From an uncultured Chlamydiae bacterium (GTDB lineage: Bacteria > Chlamydiota > Chlamydiia > Chlamydiales > 2-12-FULL-49-11): a stretch of 64,000 nt of DNA. Numbering within the stretch: the first letter of the stretch is position 1; the number at the start of each line of letters is the position of its first letter. The stretch covers positions 84,652 to 148,651 of the forward strand of contig CALKUQ010000019.1 of the NCBI GenBank assembly GCA_937996705.1, written 5' to 3'. Below, piece by piece: positions 1 to 8,447 of this stretch. A model generated the notes under the pieces. It did not search any database and was not told where the DNA came from. It saw only the letters and a program-made list of their open reading frames with translations. A program made the position numbers and the translations under genes.

Positions 1-468
1 CCTGGCCTAAATCAATTTCCAAAAGAAAATTGGCCCAACGTACCTGCTGTTTTTTACAGCTATCACATTATGGTGTATGCTTGGTTTGGGATGATGCTGT
101 GTGCGCTAATTGGGCTTATTTTACTCTACAGAAAGAGTCTTGAAAGGGCAAATTGGTTTTTGTGGTGTGCAGTAGGCTCAGTCTTGCTACCCTACATTGC
201 TAATACAGCAGGTTGGTTTGTGGCAGAACTGGGAAGGCAGCCTTGGATTGTATACAATGTTATGCGAACGGTAGAGGGTGCTTCAAAAGTTGTCACAAGG
301 GAGCAGGTTCTAGGCTCACTTATCATGTTTGGTGTTGTCTATTCAGTTCTCTTTGTATTATTTATCTTTCTTTTAAATCGAAAGATTCAGCATGGTCCAA
401 TAGAAGAAATAGCCATAAAAAATGAGACGCATTTTCGCGATGCATTTTCAAAAGGGGTTGATGTATGA
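1..468 (+). CDS. cydA: Cytochrome bd ubiquinol oxidase subunit I (C-terminal part)
   Basis: The reading frame is open at the left edge of the window, so only about the last 155 residues are present and the start lies outside. CydA carries the haems and quinol site of the inner-membrane bd oxidase, which reduces oxygen to water at low oxygen. The visible part has the conserved segment GLNQFPKENWP followed by hydrophobic helices, including one starting VYAWFGMMLC and a last one near VLFVLFIFLL. The stop codon overlaps the cydB start in an ATGA arrangement, so the two are co-translated. Assignment rests on this C-terminal sequence and the adjoining cydB. Confidence 0.93.
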   Translation, partial: PGLNQFPKENWPNVPAVFYSYHIMVYAWFGMMLCALIGLILLYRKSLERANWFLWCAVGSVLLPYIANTAGWFVAELGRQPWIVYNVMRTVEGASKVVTREQVLGSLIMFGVVYSVLFVLFIFLLNRKIQHGPIEEIAIKNETHFRDAFSKGVDV

Positions 469-1493
469 CTTATGAAATCTTGCAAGTGCTTTGGTATTTG
501 GTTCTAGGAGCTGCTGTTATTTTTTATGTAATGCTTGATGGATTTGATTTAGGGGTGGGTTCCATTCACTATTTTGCAAGAACAGATAAGGATAGAAGAA
601 TTTTTCTGAATTCGATCGGACCGTTTTGGGATGGAAATGAAGTTTGGCTCGTAGTAATTGGGGGAGCTTTATTTGTCGGATTTCCTGACGCATATGCAGT
701 TGCCTTTTCCGGATTTTATAATATGTTGATGATCTTGCTGTTTGGAATTATTGCAAGAGTTTGCGGCATTGAATTTAGATCAAAACACGACTCAAAAATT
801 TGGAGAGCATTTTGGGATGGCGTATTTTGTGTAAGTAGCATAGCTATGACTTTTGGAATTGGAGTTCTTCTAGGAAATTTAGTGAAAGGAGTTCCAGTCA
901 ACATAGAGAGGGAACTTTACTTATCTTTTTGGGATCTTTTCACACCTTACACAGTAGGTATTGGAATTTTGTCAATCGCACTTTTTGCGATGCATGGAAA
1001 CAATTTTCTACTTATGAAAACAGAGGGGAGTCTTCAAAATCAATTGCGCAAAAAGGCCCCTTTTCTCATTTTAATTTTCACACTAGTCTTGATTGCCATG
1101 ACTATCTGGACTTGGGAATCACATCCCTATATGACAAAGAGATATCGTGAGTATCCCATTTTTTGTCTAGCTCCCGCTATTTTTATCATCCTTTTAATCT
1201 TGATGACAAAAACACTTCAAAGCTTTAAATACGGACTTGCTTTTGTCTATTCGATGCTCTCAATTGCCTTTTTATTCAGCTTTTTTGCTATAGGAACGTT
1301 TCCCAATCTCATCACCTCCTCGATCAGCAAAGAGCTCTATAGTCTCACCCTCTTTAATGCCTCCGCATCGCAGACAACTCTTCAAGTTGCATGTACGATT
1401 GCAGTTATTGGGATTCCTCTGGTTTTAGCTTACGGGTTTTGCCTCTACTACATCTTCCACGGAAAAACAAAACTCCACGACCACAGTTATTAA
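465..1493 (+). CDS. cydB: Cytochrome bd ubiquinol oxidase subunit II
   Basis: This 342-residue polytopic membrane protein is the partner subunit of CydA in the bd-type terminal oxidase. Family hallmarks are visible near the N-terminus: MLDGFDLGVG (about residues 23-32) and GPFWDGNEVWLV (about 52-63), followed by eight or so hydrophobic helices. The length is usual for short CydB proteins. Its start overlaps the cydA stop by four bases. No hairpin terminator is obvious after the stop; a T-rich run and a fragment of a dispersed repeat follow at once. Confidence 0.96.
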   Translation: MTYEILQVLWYLVLGAAVIFYVMLDGFDLGVGSIHYFARTDKDRRIFLNSIGPFWDGNEVWLVVIGGALFVGFPDAYAVAFSGFYNMLMILLFGIIARVCGIEFRSKHDSKIWRAFWDGVFCVSSIAMTFGIGVLLGNLVKGVPVNIERELYLSFWDLFTPYTVGIGILSIALFAMHGNNFLLMKTEGSLQNQLRKKAPFLILIFTLVLIAMTIWTWESHPYMTKRYREYPIFCLAPAIFIILLILMTKTLQSFKYGLAFVYSMLSIAFLFSFFAIGTFPNLITSSISKELYSLTLFNASASQTTLQVACTIAVIGIPLVLAYGFCLYYIFHGKTKLHDHSY

Positions 1494-1520
1494 CTCGCTC
1501 CCTTTTTTTTTGATTGAAGG

Positions 1521-1546
1521 GAATAAGTAGCGGGCTGGGTTTAAAG
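1521..1546. repeat. Single-arm fragment of the MITE-like element
   Basis: These bases match the right terminal arm of the elements at 27329-27491, 42949-43113 and 51336-51405 (core AATAAGTAGCGGGCTGGGTT). The left arm is not recognisable; upstream there is only a T-rich run and a TGATTG remnant that recalls the interior of the full copies. It looks like a deletion remnant. The terminal TTTAAA holds the stop codon of the minus-strand gene that follows. Confidence 0.75.
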
Positions 1547-1852
1547 CATGAAAGCTAACGCTACTAGGGAGAGAGCAGATGCAGCAACCGATGTGATAGT
1601 CAAAACCGTAAGCGAGGGGGAGGTGATGTAGGCTGGGAAAGCTAGACCGTCACTTTTTTCCACTATTAGCAAGGCAAGTCGCCATTTGCTGTACTCTTCC
1701 AAATTGGTGAAATCTTTTGGCACGCTTTTTGATAATATTCTTGCAGCATCGATGCTATCTTTGTCTAACTCTCCCATTTTAGAGCTAGTTGCTAAGCGAT
1801 GAAGCGTCTCTTCTATTATTCGATTGTCTTTATTAAATAAATTAGTTAACAT
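1541..1852 (-). CDS. Hypothetical protein with C-terminal membrane anchor
   Basis: A 103-residue protein I do not recognise. The first 70 residues are hydrophilic and probably helical; residues about 75-103 are a continuous hydrophobic stretch, so it is likely a tail-anchored membrane protein. I chose the ATG at 1852 rather than the TTG one codon upstream because a GAGG Shine-Dalgarno sequence sits five bases before it. The stop codon lies inside the terminal arm of a dispersed repeat. It points away from the gene at 1890, with only 37 bases between. Confidence 0.55.
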   Translation of the reverse strand: MLTNLFNKDNRIIEETLHRLATSSKMGELDKDSIDAARILSKSVPKDFTNLEEYSKWRLALLIVEKSDGLAFPAYITSPSLTVLTITSVAASALSLVALAFML

Positions 1853-1889
1853 CAAGTCCTCTTTTTAGCGATGTACAATAGTAATTTGT

Positions 1890-2678
1890 ATGATAATTAT
1901 CAATACTAAAATAATGTTTTGTTGTACATTTCATCAGCCTAAGCAAGTGATTGTCAGAACGTGTGCAGTAGTACGGCTTGTTGCCCTAAAAATTTTGTCT
2001 TTTATACTCTCTCTTGGGATTGAGTTAAAACGGACCTATTTTTCGTTTAGATATTTGGGCTTAAATTGTTTTGCTTGGAAAAGGGGGGATTTAGCTAGAC
2101 TCAGCAGCATGGAGGGGTCCAAAGGAAAAATTAAGCGTTGTGTCCAACGAAATCTTAGAACAGATTCTAGGATTTTTATGCATGCATTGGAGCGTTCAGA
2201 GTTTCAATCTTTGATTTTTATGAGTAAGGAATTAAAACAAAATAAAAGATTTGCGTTAGAAGTAGTTGTAAATTACCCTTTTGCACTTCGTTTTTTTTCT
2301 AATACGATTCGGGATTCTAATGAAGTTATAGAGGCCGCAACAAGAGAAAATTATTTTGCTAAGATTTTTGCAAGTGAAAGACTACAAGGAGAGTTATCGA
2401 TATTTGAAGAGGAGGTGAGGTCTTGTTTTTTAGAAAAACGGGAGCCCCAAGGGCGATGGATGATTCATGATCGCGATATAATCGCCCCCTACATCCAAGA
2501 AAATTTCCATAAAATTAGTGAAATTTCTCACTCCTTGAGAGGTGATTCGAAATTCTTTCTGAAATTACTCAAAACAGTCTCTTTAGAGCGTATTTCACAT
2601 CTACTAGAAAATGCTTATCCAGAAGTTTTGAGGGATCGGGCAATTATTGAAAATCTAATTAGAAGGCTTCCTCGTTAG
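1890..2678 (+). CDS. Hypothetical protein, 262 residues
   Basis: Not recognised. The protein is basic, with a hydrophobic stretch at about residues 27-46 (VRLVALKILSFILSLGIEL) and a mostly helical, charged remainder. The first ATG is used; it lacks a clear ribosome binding site, and the ATG at 1914 is an alternative. It stands alone between a divergent small gene and the convergent nadK. It could be a lineage-specific membrane-associated or effector protein, but nothing in the sequence decides this. Confidence 0.5.
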   Translation: MIIINTKIMFCCTFHQPKQVIVRTCAVVRLVALKILSFILSLGIELKRTYFSFRYLGLNCFAWKRGDLARLSSMEGSKGKIKRCVQRNLRTDSRIFMHALERSEFQSLIFMSKELKQNKRFALEVVVNYPFALRFFSNTIRDSNEVIEAATRENYFAKIFASERLQGELSIFEEEVRSCFLEKREPQGRWMIHDRDIIAPYIQENFHKISEISHSLRGDSKFFLKLLKTVSLERISHLLENAYPEVLRDRAIIENLIRRLPR

Positions 2679-2702
2679 GAGGTTAAGTATTAAAAAAGGG
2701 GG

Positions 2703-3539
2703 CTATTTTCCACGCCAACCGAGTTTAGAGCGGAGGGTTGAGTAAAATGTGTGTCGCTTATGGAAAGAGATCAGTCGAAATGTTTTCGAGCTTAATGAAA
2801 GGGTTATGACCTCTTGGTAGTGAATAGGAAAGGATGTAAAGCCGTCTGTAATTCCTTGGATAGCGCCGTGGTGGCTAAGATATTGAATAGAGATTTTACT
2901 TTCTGGAGGGATGACCATGGGCCTGCTAGTAAGGGTGTGCGGGCAGATAGGAGTGATTACAAACGCTTTTAGGTGAGGATCGAGAATAGGGCCCCCAGCA
3001 GCAAGAGAATAGGCTGTTGATCCCGTCGGAGTTGCAATGATTAGTCCATCAGAATTAAAGGTGTTAAAGTATTTATCGTTGATATGAACTTCCAGGAGTA
3101 TCATATTTTTGATAGTATTTCTGTGCAGCGCGAATTCATTGACAGCTAAGAACGATTCTCCCGTTGGGGAAAATCCTTCCAACATAATGCGTTCATCGAC
3201 TGTATAATTTCCCTCAATAAGGTCTTTGAGATAGAGTTCAAAGCTTTCCATTCTAACATCAGCCATAAAGCCAAGATTCCCAAGGTTCACTGAGGTAAAT
3301 AGAGCAGATTCATTTTTGCTGTATTTTTGTTTAAAAGCTAGCAGAGTCCCATCTCCTCCAAGTGTTATATAAATATCAATAAGAGTGGATGAGGTTATTC
3401 GAGGCAGTTCTTCAAGTCCTTTATAGCTATCATCAAGAAAGACATTAAAGCCATGTTTAGTAAAGATCTCTGCTATGGGTTTTATAAACTGGGGAGCAAG
3501 AGCTTTGGATGCGCTAGGACAAATTCCGATGTTTTTCAT
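2703..3539 (-). CDS. nadK: NAD kinase
   Basis: Phosphorylates NAD to NADP in the cytosol. The 278-residue protein has the diagnostic GGDGT loop at residues 61-65, the conserved Asn-Glu pair at about 134-135 (LAVNEFALHR), and the NAD-binding segment DGLIIATPTGSTAY at 164-177. Length is normal for bacterial NadK. It is the last gene of a minus-strand run xseA-xseB-dxs-nadK and its start overlaps the end of dxs by 26 bases, so it is probably translated by coupling. Confidence 0.95.
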   Translation of the reverse strand: MKNIGICPSASKALAPQFIKPIAEIFTKHGFNVFLDDSYKGLEELPRITSSTLIDIYITLGGDGTLLAFKQKYSKNESALFTSVNLGNLGFMADVRMESFELYLKDLIEGNYTVDERIMLEGFSPTGESFLAVNEFALHRNTIKNMILLEVHINDKYFNTFNSDGLIIATPTGSTAYSLAAGGPILDPHLKAFVITPICPHTLTSRPMVIPPESKISIQYLSHHGAIQGITDGFTSFPIHYQEVITLSLSSKTFRLISFHKRHTFYSTLRSKLGWRGK

Positions 3540-5283
3540 ACGCTCTTAAGGGTTGTTTTAATGAAAATCTTTCTAAAATTTGGGCTGCAATTTTTAAGGG
3601 TGTGAGGCCTACTGTCTCCATAAGTTCTTCGTAAGAGCCTTGCTCAATGAATTGATCGGGTATGCCAAAATTTTGTACTTGGATATTTGTAAACCCGCTT
3701 TGTGCTAGGAAAGAGTTTATAGCCATGCCAAGACCTGTAGTAATAGAATGTTCTTCTATTGTAACAAAATAGCGATGATCCATCATGAGGGTAAAAAGTA
3801 GGGAAGTATCAAGCGGTTTTATAAAAATGGGATCAACAACACTTGCTTCAATCTCATATTCGAGCAAGATCTTGCAGACATCTGCGGCGACTGTACACAT
3901 GTGTCCAAGAGCTATCAAAACAATCTCTTTTCCTTTTACTAGAATTTCCCCTTTTCCAAGGGGGCGTTGAATCGCCTTTCTCGCAGTTTCATTTGTCTGC
4001 ATATTAGGATAGCGAATAGCGACGGTTCTCTCCCAATGAAAAGCAGATTCTAAAAGGTCTTTTAAAAGATCTCCGTTTCTTGGTTGTGCAATTACCATAT
4101 TCGGCATTGCATAAAGGAATCCGATGTCAAAAACACCATGATGGGTGGTCCCGTCGCTTGGAGAGAGGCCGCCTCTGTCAAGGGCAAAGACAACGGGTAG
4201 ATTTTGAAGGCATACATCTTGAAATAAATTATCAAGAGCCCTTTGAAAAAAAGTTGCATATACGCAGCAGAATACTTTCAGATTACCACCGTAAGCTAAG
4301 CCTCCGGCAAATGTAACTGCATGGCCCTCAGCTATCCCAACATCAAAACATCGCTCTGGAAATTTTTTCATAAAAGAGTCTAAGCACGATCCTGCGCTCA
4401 TTGCAGGGGTAATAGCAACAACGGAAGAATCGGTTTCAGCCATTGTTAATAGATGCTTCCCAAAAATTTTGGGAAAGGTCGGTTTAGAGGGGGTGGGAGC
4501 ATAAATGGGTTTTACCCCGTGGTAGCCGATAGGATCTTTCACAGCCTCTTCGATTCCAAAACCCTTTATGGTAAAAGCGTGGAGTACTACAGGCCCCCCT
4601 TGCAATTTCGCTTTTCGTAGGGCGAAAATCAACTTTTCCAGGTCATGTCCATCAACCGGACCTATGTAATTAAAGTTGAATTGCTTAAAAAACTCCTCTC
4701 CCTTTTCCTCTCCTAAAATGTGGTTATGAATCGTTCCAACCCCATGGGAGATTGCCATTGCATTGTCATTTAGAATAAGGATGAATTTTTGTAGATGTTT
4801 GGGTATGTGATTAAGCGCCTCAAGAGTAAGGCCGCAAGCAAGGGGGGCATCGCTTATAATAGGAATCACATACTCAGACCCCCCATTAAGATCACGGCTA
4901 GTAGCAACCCCTAATGCGAGGGAAAGACCTGTTCCTGCATGACCTGCATAGAAATGATCATGAACCGATTCTTCAGGATTTGCAAATCCTGAAAGTCCTT
5001 GAAACATGCGGATGGTTGAGAAAAGATCTTTTCTTCCTGTAATAATTTTATGTGCATAGGTCTGATGGCTTGTATCAAAAATCAATTTATCGAAGGGGGA
5101 GTCAAATACGTAGTGAAGGGCAAGTGTCAGTTCGACGCTACCTAAATTTGAGGAAAGGTGACCGCCATTTGCTTCCATAACGGATACAATTTTTGCCCGA
5201 ATCTCGGCAGCAAGGAGCTTGAGCTCTGCAATGGAGAGGGCTTTAAGGTCAAAAGGTGAAGAAATATTAGTTAAGATGCTCAT
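3514..5283 (-). CDS. dxs: 1-deoxy-D-xylulose-5-phosphate synthase
   Basis: Condenses pyruvate and glyceraldehyde 3-phosphate with thiamine diphosphate (ThDP), the first step of the non-mevalonate isoprenoid pathway. I start it at the ATG at 5283 (589 residues); a TTG 33 bases upstream would give 600. Visible signatures are GGHLSSNLGSVELTLALH near the N-terminus, HAGTGLSLALG, the DRGGLSPSDGTTHHG segment and IAEGHAVTFAGGLAYG. The canonical GDG of the ThDP-binding motif is replaced: the equivalent stretch reads ISDAPLACGLTLEALNH, while the closing NDNAMAIS is kept. It overlaps xseB by 17 bases and nadK by 26, consistent with one transcript. An ispA gene elsewhere in the window uses the pathway's product. 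Confidence 0.93.
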   Translation of the reverse strand: MSILTNISSPFDLKALSIAELKLLAAEIRAKIVSVMEANGGHLSSNLGSVELTLALHYVFDSPFDKLIFDTSHQTYAHKIITGRKDLFSTIRMFQGLSGFANPEESVHDHFYAGHAGTGLSLALGVATSRDLNGGSEYVIPIISDAPLACGLTLEALNHIPKHLQKFILILNDNAMAISHGVGTIHNHILGEEKGEEFFKQFNFNYIGPVDGHDLEKLIFALRKAKLQGGPVVLHAFTIKGFGIEEAVKDPIGYHGVKPIYAPTPSKPTFPKIFGKHLLTMAETDSSVVAITPAMSAGSCLDSFMKKFPERCFDVGIAEGHAVTFAGGLAYGGNLKVFCCVYATFFQRALDNLFQDVCLQNLPVVFALDRGGLSPSDGTTHHGVFDIGFLYAMPNMVIAQPRNGDLLKDLLESAFHWERTVAIRYPNMQTNETARKAIQRPLGKGEILVKGKEIVLIALGHMCTVAADVCKILLEYEIEASVVDPIFIKPLDTSLLFTLMMDHRYFVTIEEHSITTGLGMAINSFLAQSGFTNIQVQNFGIPDQFIEQGSYEELMETVGLTPLKIAAQILERFSLKQPLRAYEKHRNLS

Positions 5284-5554
5284 CTCTTGTAAGAACTTGA
5301 TCTGTGTTTGGGGCAAAATCTTTTGTTAGAGGCTGACTTTCAGCATCAAGTAAAATGGAGCCTTCACGGTTTTTAGTTAAAATTTGAATTTTAGTCTCAG
5401 CTTCACTTAATTTTTTAGAGCAAAGCGCAATGAGTTTATCTGCTTCATCATAGTAAGCAAGGGCAGTGTCTAGCGAAACATCGCTTTTCGTCATTTTTTC
5501 AAGAATTTCTTCTAGTTTGGAATAAGCATCTTCAAACGATTGATTTTTGCTCAT
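5267..5554 (-). CDS. xseB: Exodeoxyribonuclease VII small subunit
   Basis: Small helical subunit of exonuclease VII, which degrades single-stranded DNA with XseA. The 95-residue protein begins with the family pattern SFEDAYSKLEEILEKM followed by LDTALAYYDEADKLIALCSKKLSEAE, which covers the usual XseB domain; the last 25 residues are a less conserved tail. It overlaps xseA by 23 bases and dxs by 17. From memory, the order xseA-xseB-dxs is also found in Chlamydiaceae. Confidence 0.93.
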   Translation of the reverse strand: MSKNQSFEDAYSKLEEILEKMTKSDVSLDTALAYYDEADKLIALCSKKLSEAETKIQILTKNREGSILLDAESQPLTKDFAPNTDQVLTRDEHLN

Positions 5555-6812
5555 GATGAATTTTTACCTCTGTTGTAGTTGTGGTTACCTCGCCATCAAA
5601 AAAGAGGAGAGAAATTTTTTCGGGTACTGATATATCTTGTGCTCTAATAATAGCCGAATCTTTGTTTTCTCGGAAGCAAATGCAATACCCTTTTTTTAAA
5701 GTAGTTTTTGGGTGGATCGCATAGAGGTGGTCGGTGAGTGATTTTAGGGCAGTTTTCTTTTTTAAAATCACTTGATTAATCCCTACAAGTTGTTTTTTAA
5801 GACCCTGAAGTCTAGCTTTTTGTAAGGATATTTGTCTTGAGGGAAGGAGTCCTTCAAGATGTTGACGCTTTGCTTTTAGATTGTTTTTTAACCGAGCAAA
5901 ATAGTTTCGATACTTCTCTTCTAAATTTTCCTTTGCATCGTCTGTTTTTTGGTAAGAAATTTCTAAAAGATGGGTTAACTTGCTTGCCAGAGCGTTTTTT
6001 GTTCTGTTTAGCTCTGAAACCATAGTGGAGCTTTCTTTTGAGACAAGTTCTGCTGCAGCAGAGGGGGTAGGAGCTCTAAGATCTGCTACAAAATCTGCAA
6101 TAGAAAAATCAGTTTCGTGTCCCACAGCAGATATAATCGGTATTTTAGAGCGATAAATTGCATCGGCGACACAACGTTCATTAAACGGCCAAAGATCTTC
6201 TAAGGAGCCGCCCCCCCTCCCTACAATCAACACATCTGCTAGTTTGTGAGTGTTGAAATCATCAATTGCTTTTGCAATCTCTTGCGCAGCCCCTTCCCCT
6301 TGGACTTTTACAGGATTGAGAATGAGGTTAAATGAGTGAAGTCTTCTTTTTAAGACGTTTAAAATATCTTGTATTACAGCTCCGGTTGGGCTTGTTACAA
6401 CTCCAATTCGCTTAGGAAATGCAGGAATAGGTTTTCTCCTAGAGGGATCGAAGTAGCCAAGTTCTTTTAAAGTGAGTTTTAATTGATGCAATTTAACTAA
6501 AAGATCACCGAGCCCGTCAAAATGCAGAGACCTAACAATGATTTGATAACCCCCTTTGGGAGGATAGACGGAAAGTTCTCCTGAGACAATCACTTGATCG
6601 CCATCTCTGGGGGCTCTTTCTAAAGATTTCGCAGAACCTGCAAAGAGGACCGCTGAAATTTGAGAGGAGGCATCTTTTAAAGAAAAGTAAATATGACCGG
6701 AGGCCTGCTTTCTTAAAGAAGTTACTTCCCCTTTGACTTTAATCAAATGGAAAGCACTCTCAAGATTTTTTTTTATTTCGTGGGTGATCTCACTTACAGT
6801 ATAAATTGACAT
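5532..6812 (-). CDS. xseA: Exodeoxyribonuclease VII large subunit
   Basis: Catalytic subunit of exonuclease VII, 426 residues, close to the usual 400-450. The N-terminal OB-fold is recognisable (VKGEVTSLRKQASGHIYFSLKD), followed by the catalytic domain with PKRIGVVTSPTGAVIQDIL, VGRGGGSLEDLWPFNE and GHETDFSIADFVADLRAPTP, then a coiled-coil region at about residues 260-350. The start ATG lies only 31 bases from the divergent tpiA start, so the promoters of the two operons overlap. Confidence 0.97.
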   Translation of the reverse strand: MSIYTVSEITHEIKKNLESAFHLIKVKGEVTSLRKQASGHIYFSLKDASSQISAVLFAGSAKSLERAPRDGDQVIVSGELSVYPPKGGYQIIVRSLHFDGLGDLLVKLHQLKLTLKELGYFDPSRRKPIPAFPKRIGVVTSPTGAVIQDILNVLKRRLHSFNLILNPVKVQGEGAAQEIAKAIDDFNTHKLADVLIVGRGGGSLEDLWPFNERCVADAIYRSKIPIISAVGHETDFSIADFVADLRAPTPSAAAELVSKESSTMVSELNRTKNALASKLTHLLEISYQKTDDAKENLEEKYRNYFARLKNNLKAKRQHLEGLLPSRQISLQKARLQGLKKQLVGINQVILKKKTALKSLTDHLYAIHPKTTLKKGYCICFRENKDSAIIRAQDISVPEKISLLFFDGEVTTTTTEVKIHHEQKSIV

Positions 6813-6835
6813 AGAGTATCATTTTATGCGATAAT
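6806..6835 (+). promoter_or_regulatory. Sigma-70-type promoter of tpiA
   Basis: A perfect -35 hexamer TTGACA (6806-6811), an 18-base spacer and a -10 hexamer GATAAT (6830-6835, five of six matches). The predicted transcription start falls within one or two bases of the tpiA ATG at 6844, which implies a leaderless or nearly leaderless message. The -35 box overlaps the first codons of xseA on the other strand. Confidence 0.6.
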
Positions 6836-6843
6836 GGCCTTTT

Positions 6844-7563
6844 ATGGGAAAGATTTTAGTAGCAAATTGGAAAATGAGCTTCAAAAGCTCTCTGGAAGCG
6901 CTTCATTTTTTAAGAGACCTTCCTTCTTGTCACGAAAAAGACGTAAGAATCGCCCCCCCGTTTACTTTAATTCGAGAGATGACAGGAAACGCTCAAAGAA
7001 TTCGAATAGGTGCTCAGAACATGCATCCCTACGCTGAGGGAGCATTTACAGGCGAAATCTCCGCAATGATGTTAAAAGAGGCAGGTGCTGATTTTGTCGT
7101 TCTAGGTCACTCAGAGAGAAGACATTTACTTGGTGAGACAAACGAATTTATTCAAGGAAAGGTAGATAGAGCAATTGCTTCGGGTCTCTCTTTTATCCTT
7201 TGCGTTGGAGAGACGGAAGAACAGCGTGAGTTAGATGAGACTTTTGATGTGATTTCCAATCAATTAGAGAGCGCCTTTGCAGATGTAGACATTGATCAAT
7301 TAATTGAGTGCGGCACTTTGATTGCTTACGAGCCCGTTTGGGCAATAGGGACAGGGAAAAGCGCTGAAATTTCAGAGATCACAAAAGTGCATAAGTTTAT
7401 TAAAGAAAAATATTCGTTGCCTGTTCTTTATGGAGGATCGGTCAACTTGGAAAATTTTAGAATATTGATTCAATCGGACTCTATTGATGGAGTCTTAGTT
7501 GGAGCTGCCTCACAGGGAGCTGCAACATTTGGACAAATGATACAACTACTACCAGAAGGTTAA
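6844..7563 (+). CDS. tpiA: Triosephosphate isomerase
   Basis: Interconverts dihydroxyacetone phosphate and glyceraldehyde 3-phosphate. The 239-residue protein shows all catalytic motifs: NWK at 8-10 (lysine), LGHSERR with His89, AYEPVWAIGTGK with Glu163, and the phosphate-binding YGGSVN near 205-210. It is slightly shorter than the usual 250. There is no Shine-Dalgarno sequence before the ATG, and a strong promoter ends nine bases upstream. It heads a plus-strand operon with secG and def. Confidence 0.97.
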   Translation: MGKILVANWKMSFKSSLEALHFLRDLPSCHEKDVRIAPPFTLIREMTGNAQRIRIGAQNMHPYAEGAFTGEISAMMLKEAGADFVVLGHSERRHLLGETNEFIQGKVDRAIASGLSFILCVGETEEQRELDETFDVISNQLESAFADVDIDQLIECGTLIAYEPVWAIGTGKSAEISEITKVHKFIKEKYSLPVLYGGSVNLENFRILIQSDSIDGVLVGAASQGAATFGQMIQLLPEG

Positions 7564-7565
7564 TA

Positions 7566-7853
7566 ATGATCGTTTTATTTTATCTAGCAATCGTCGCATT
7601 TTTTCTTTTATGCATTACCCTATCATTTTTGATTCTGATCCAAGAGAGCAAAAGCCTAGGTTTTGGAGCCTCATTTGGGGGAGACGTAGGAGGTTCATTA
7701 TTTGGAACATCCACACCTCAAGTTCTGAAAAAAATCACAACATGGATGATTGTCATCTTTTTTGCAGGTTGCCTGGTCCTCTCATATTGGTCTGCAGGAA
7801 TCACTCAAACAGCCTCAACTGGAGCTACATTCATTGAAGAGGTTGTGCAGTGA
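7566..7853 (+). CDS. secG: Protein translocase subunit SecG
   Basis: Small subunit of the SecYEG inner-membrane channel. The 95-residue protein has two hydrophobic helices (about 3-24 and 57-75) flanking the family segment LIQESKSLGFGASFGGDVGG, in which the glycine-rich turn after QESK is typical. It follows tpiA by two bases and overlaps the GTG start of def. Confidence 0.92.
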   Translation: MIVLFYLAIVAFFLLCITLSFLILIQESKSLGFGASFGGDVGGSLFGTSTPQVLKKITTWMIVIFFAGCLVLSYWSAGITQTASTGATFIEEVVQ

Positions 7854-8383
7854 TTCAAAAGTTGCGCTACATCGGTGATAAAATTCTTCGCCAAAAATGT
7901 GAGCCTGTTACAGAGATTACCCCTGAAATTCTTAAAATTGCCGAAGAACTTATAGAAACCATGCAAGCGCATAACGGGCTCGGACTTGCAGCCCCTCAGA
8001 TAGGTTATAACCTTAGAATGTTTGCGATTCAGATTTCTGATGAGGTTGATGAAGAAAATTACCCAATTGATGCAGACCCTCAAGTGCTGATAAATCCAAT
8101 TATTACCCGGGCATCGAGAGAAAATGTCTTTCTTTCAGAAGGGTGCTTATCTATTCCAGGACTTCATCAAAAAGTCCTCAGGCCAGAGATTATCGACATT
8201 GAAGCGATGGACATTCATGGAAATAGGATCATTGAAACAGGGTTAAAGAATTGGCGTGGTAGATGTATCCAGCACGAGTATGATCACTTAGAAGGTATTC
8301 TGTTTGTAGACAGACTTGCAAGAAAGCTTAAAAAAGAGATCGAAGTTAAGTTAAAAGAGATTGAAGCTCAATTTAACTCTTAG
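7850..8383 (+). CDS. def: Peptide deformylase
   Basis: Removes the formyl group from the initiator methionine of new proteins. All three motifs are present in the 177-residue protein: GLGLAAPQIG (43-52), EGCLSIPG with metal ligand Cys99, and QHEYDHLEG with His142, Glu143 and His146. The start is a GTG that overlaps the secG stop by four bases, so translation is coupled. Length is typical of type 1 enzymes. Confidence 0.97.
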   Translation: MIQKLRYIGDKILRQKCEPVTEITPEILKIAEELIETMQAHNGLGLAAPQIGYNLRMFAIQISDEVDEENYPIDADPQVLINPIITRASRENVFLSEGCLSIPGLHQKVLRPEIIDIEAMDIHGNRIIETGLKNWRGRCIQHEYDHLEGILFVDRLARKLKKEIEVKLKEIEAQFNS

Positions 8384-8447
8384 AGTCTTTTTAAAAGGTC
8401 TTTTAAGTAAAGTCTTTAACGGCCGTAATCTTTTCATTAACAAAGCG

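Noticed and set aside
929..1150. Reading frame inside cydB in another frame
   Set aside because: It lies wholly inside a well-supported gene, has no ribosome binding site and no protein-like features.
5284..5316. Upstream TTG start for dxs (600 residues)
   Set aside because: The ATG at 5283 is a better start codon, and the extra 11 residues do not resemble Dxs N-termini.
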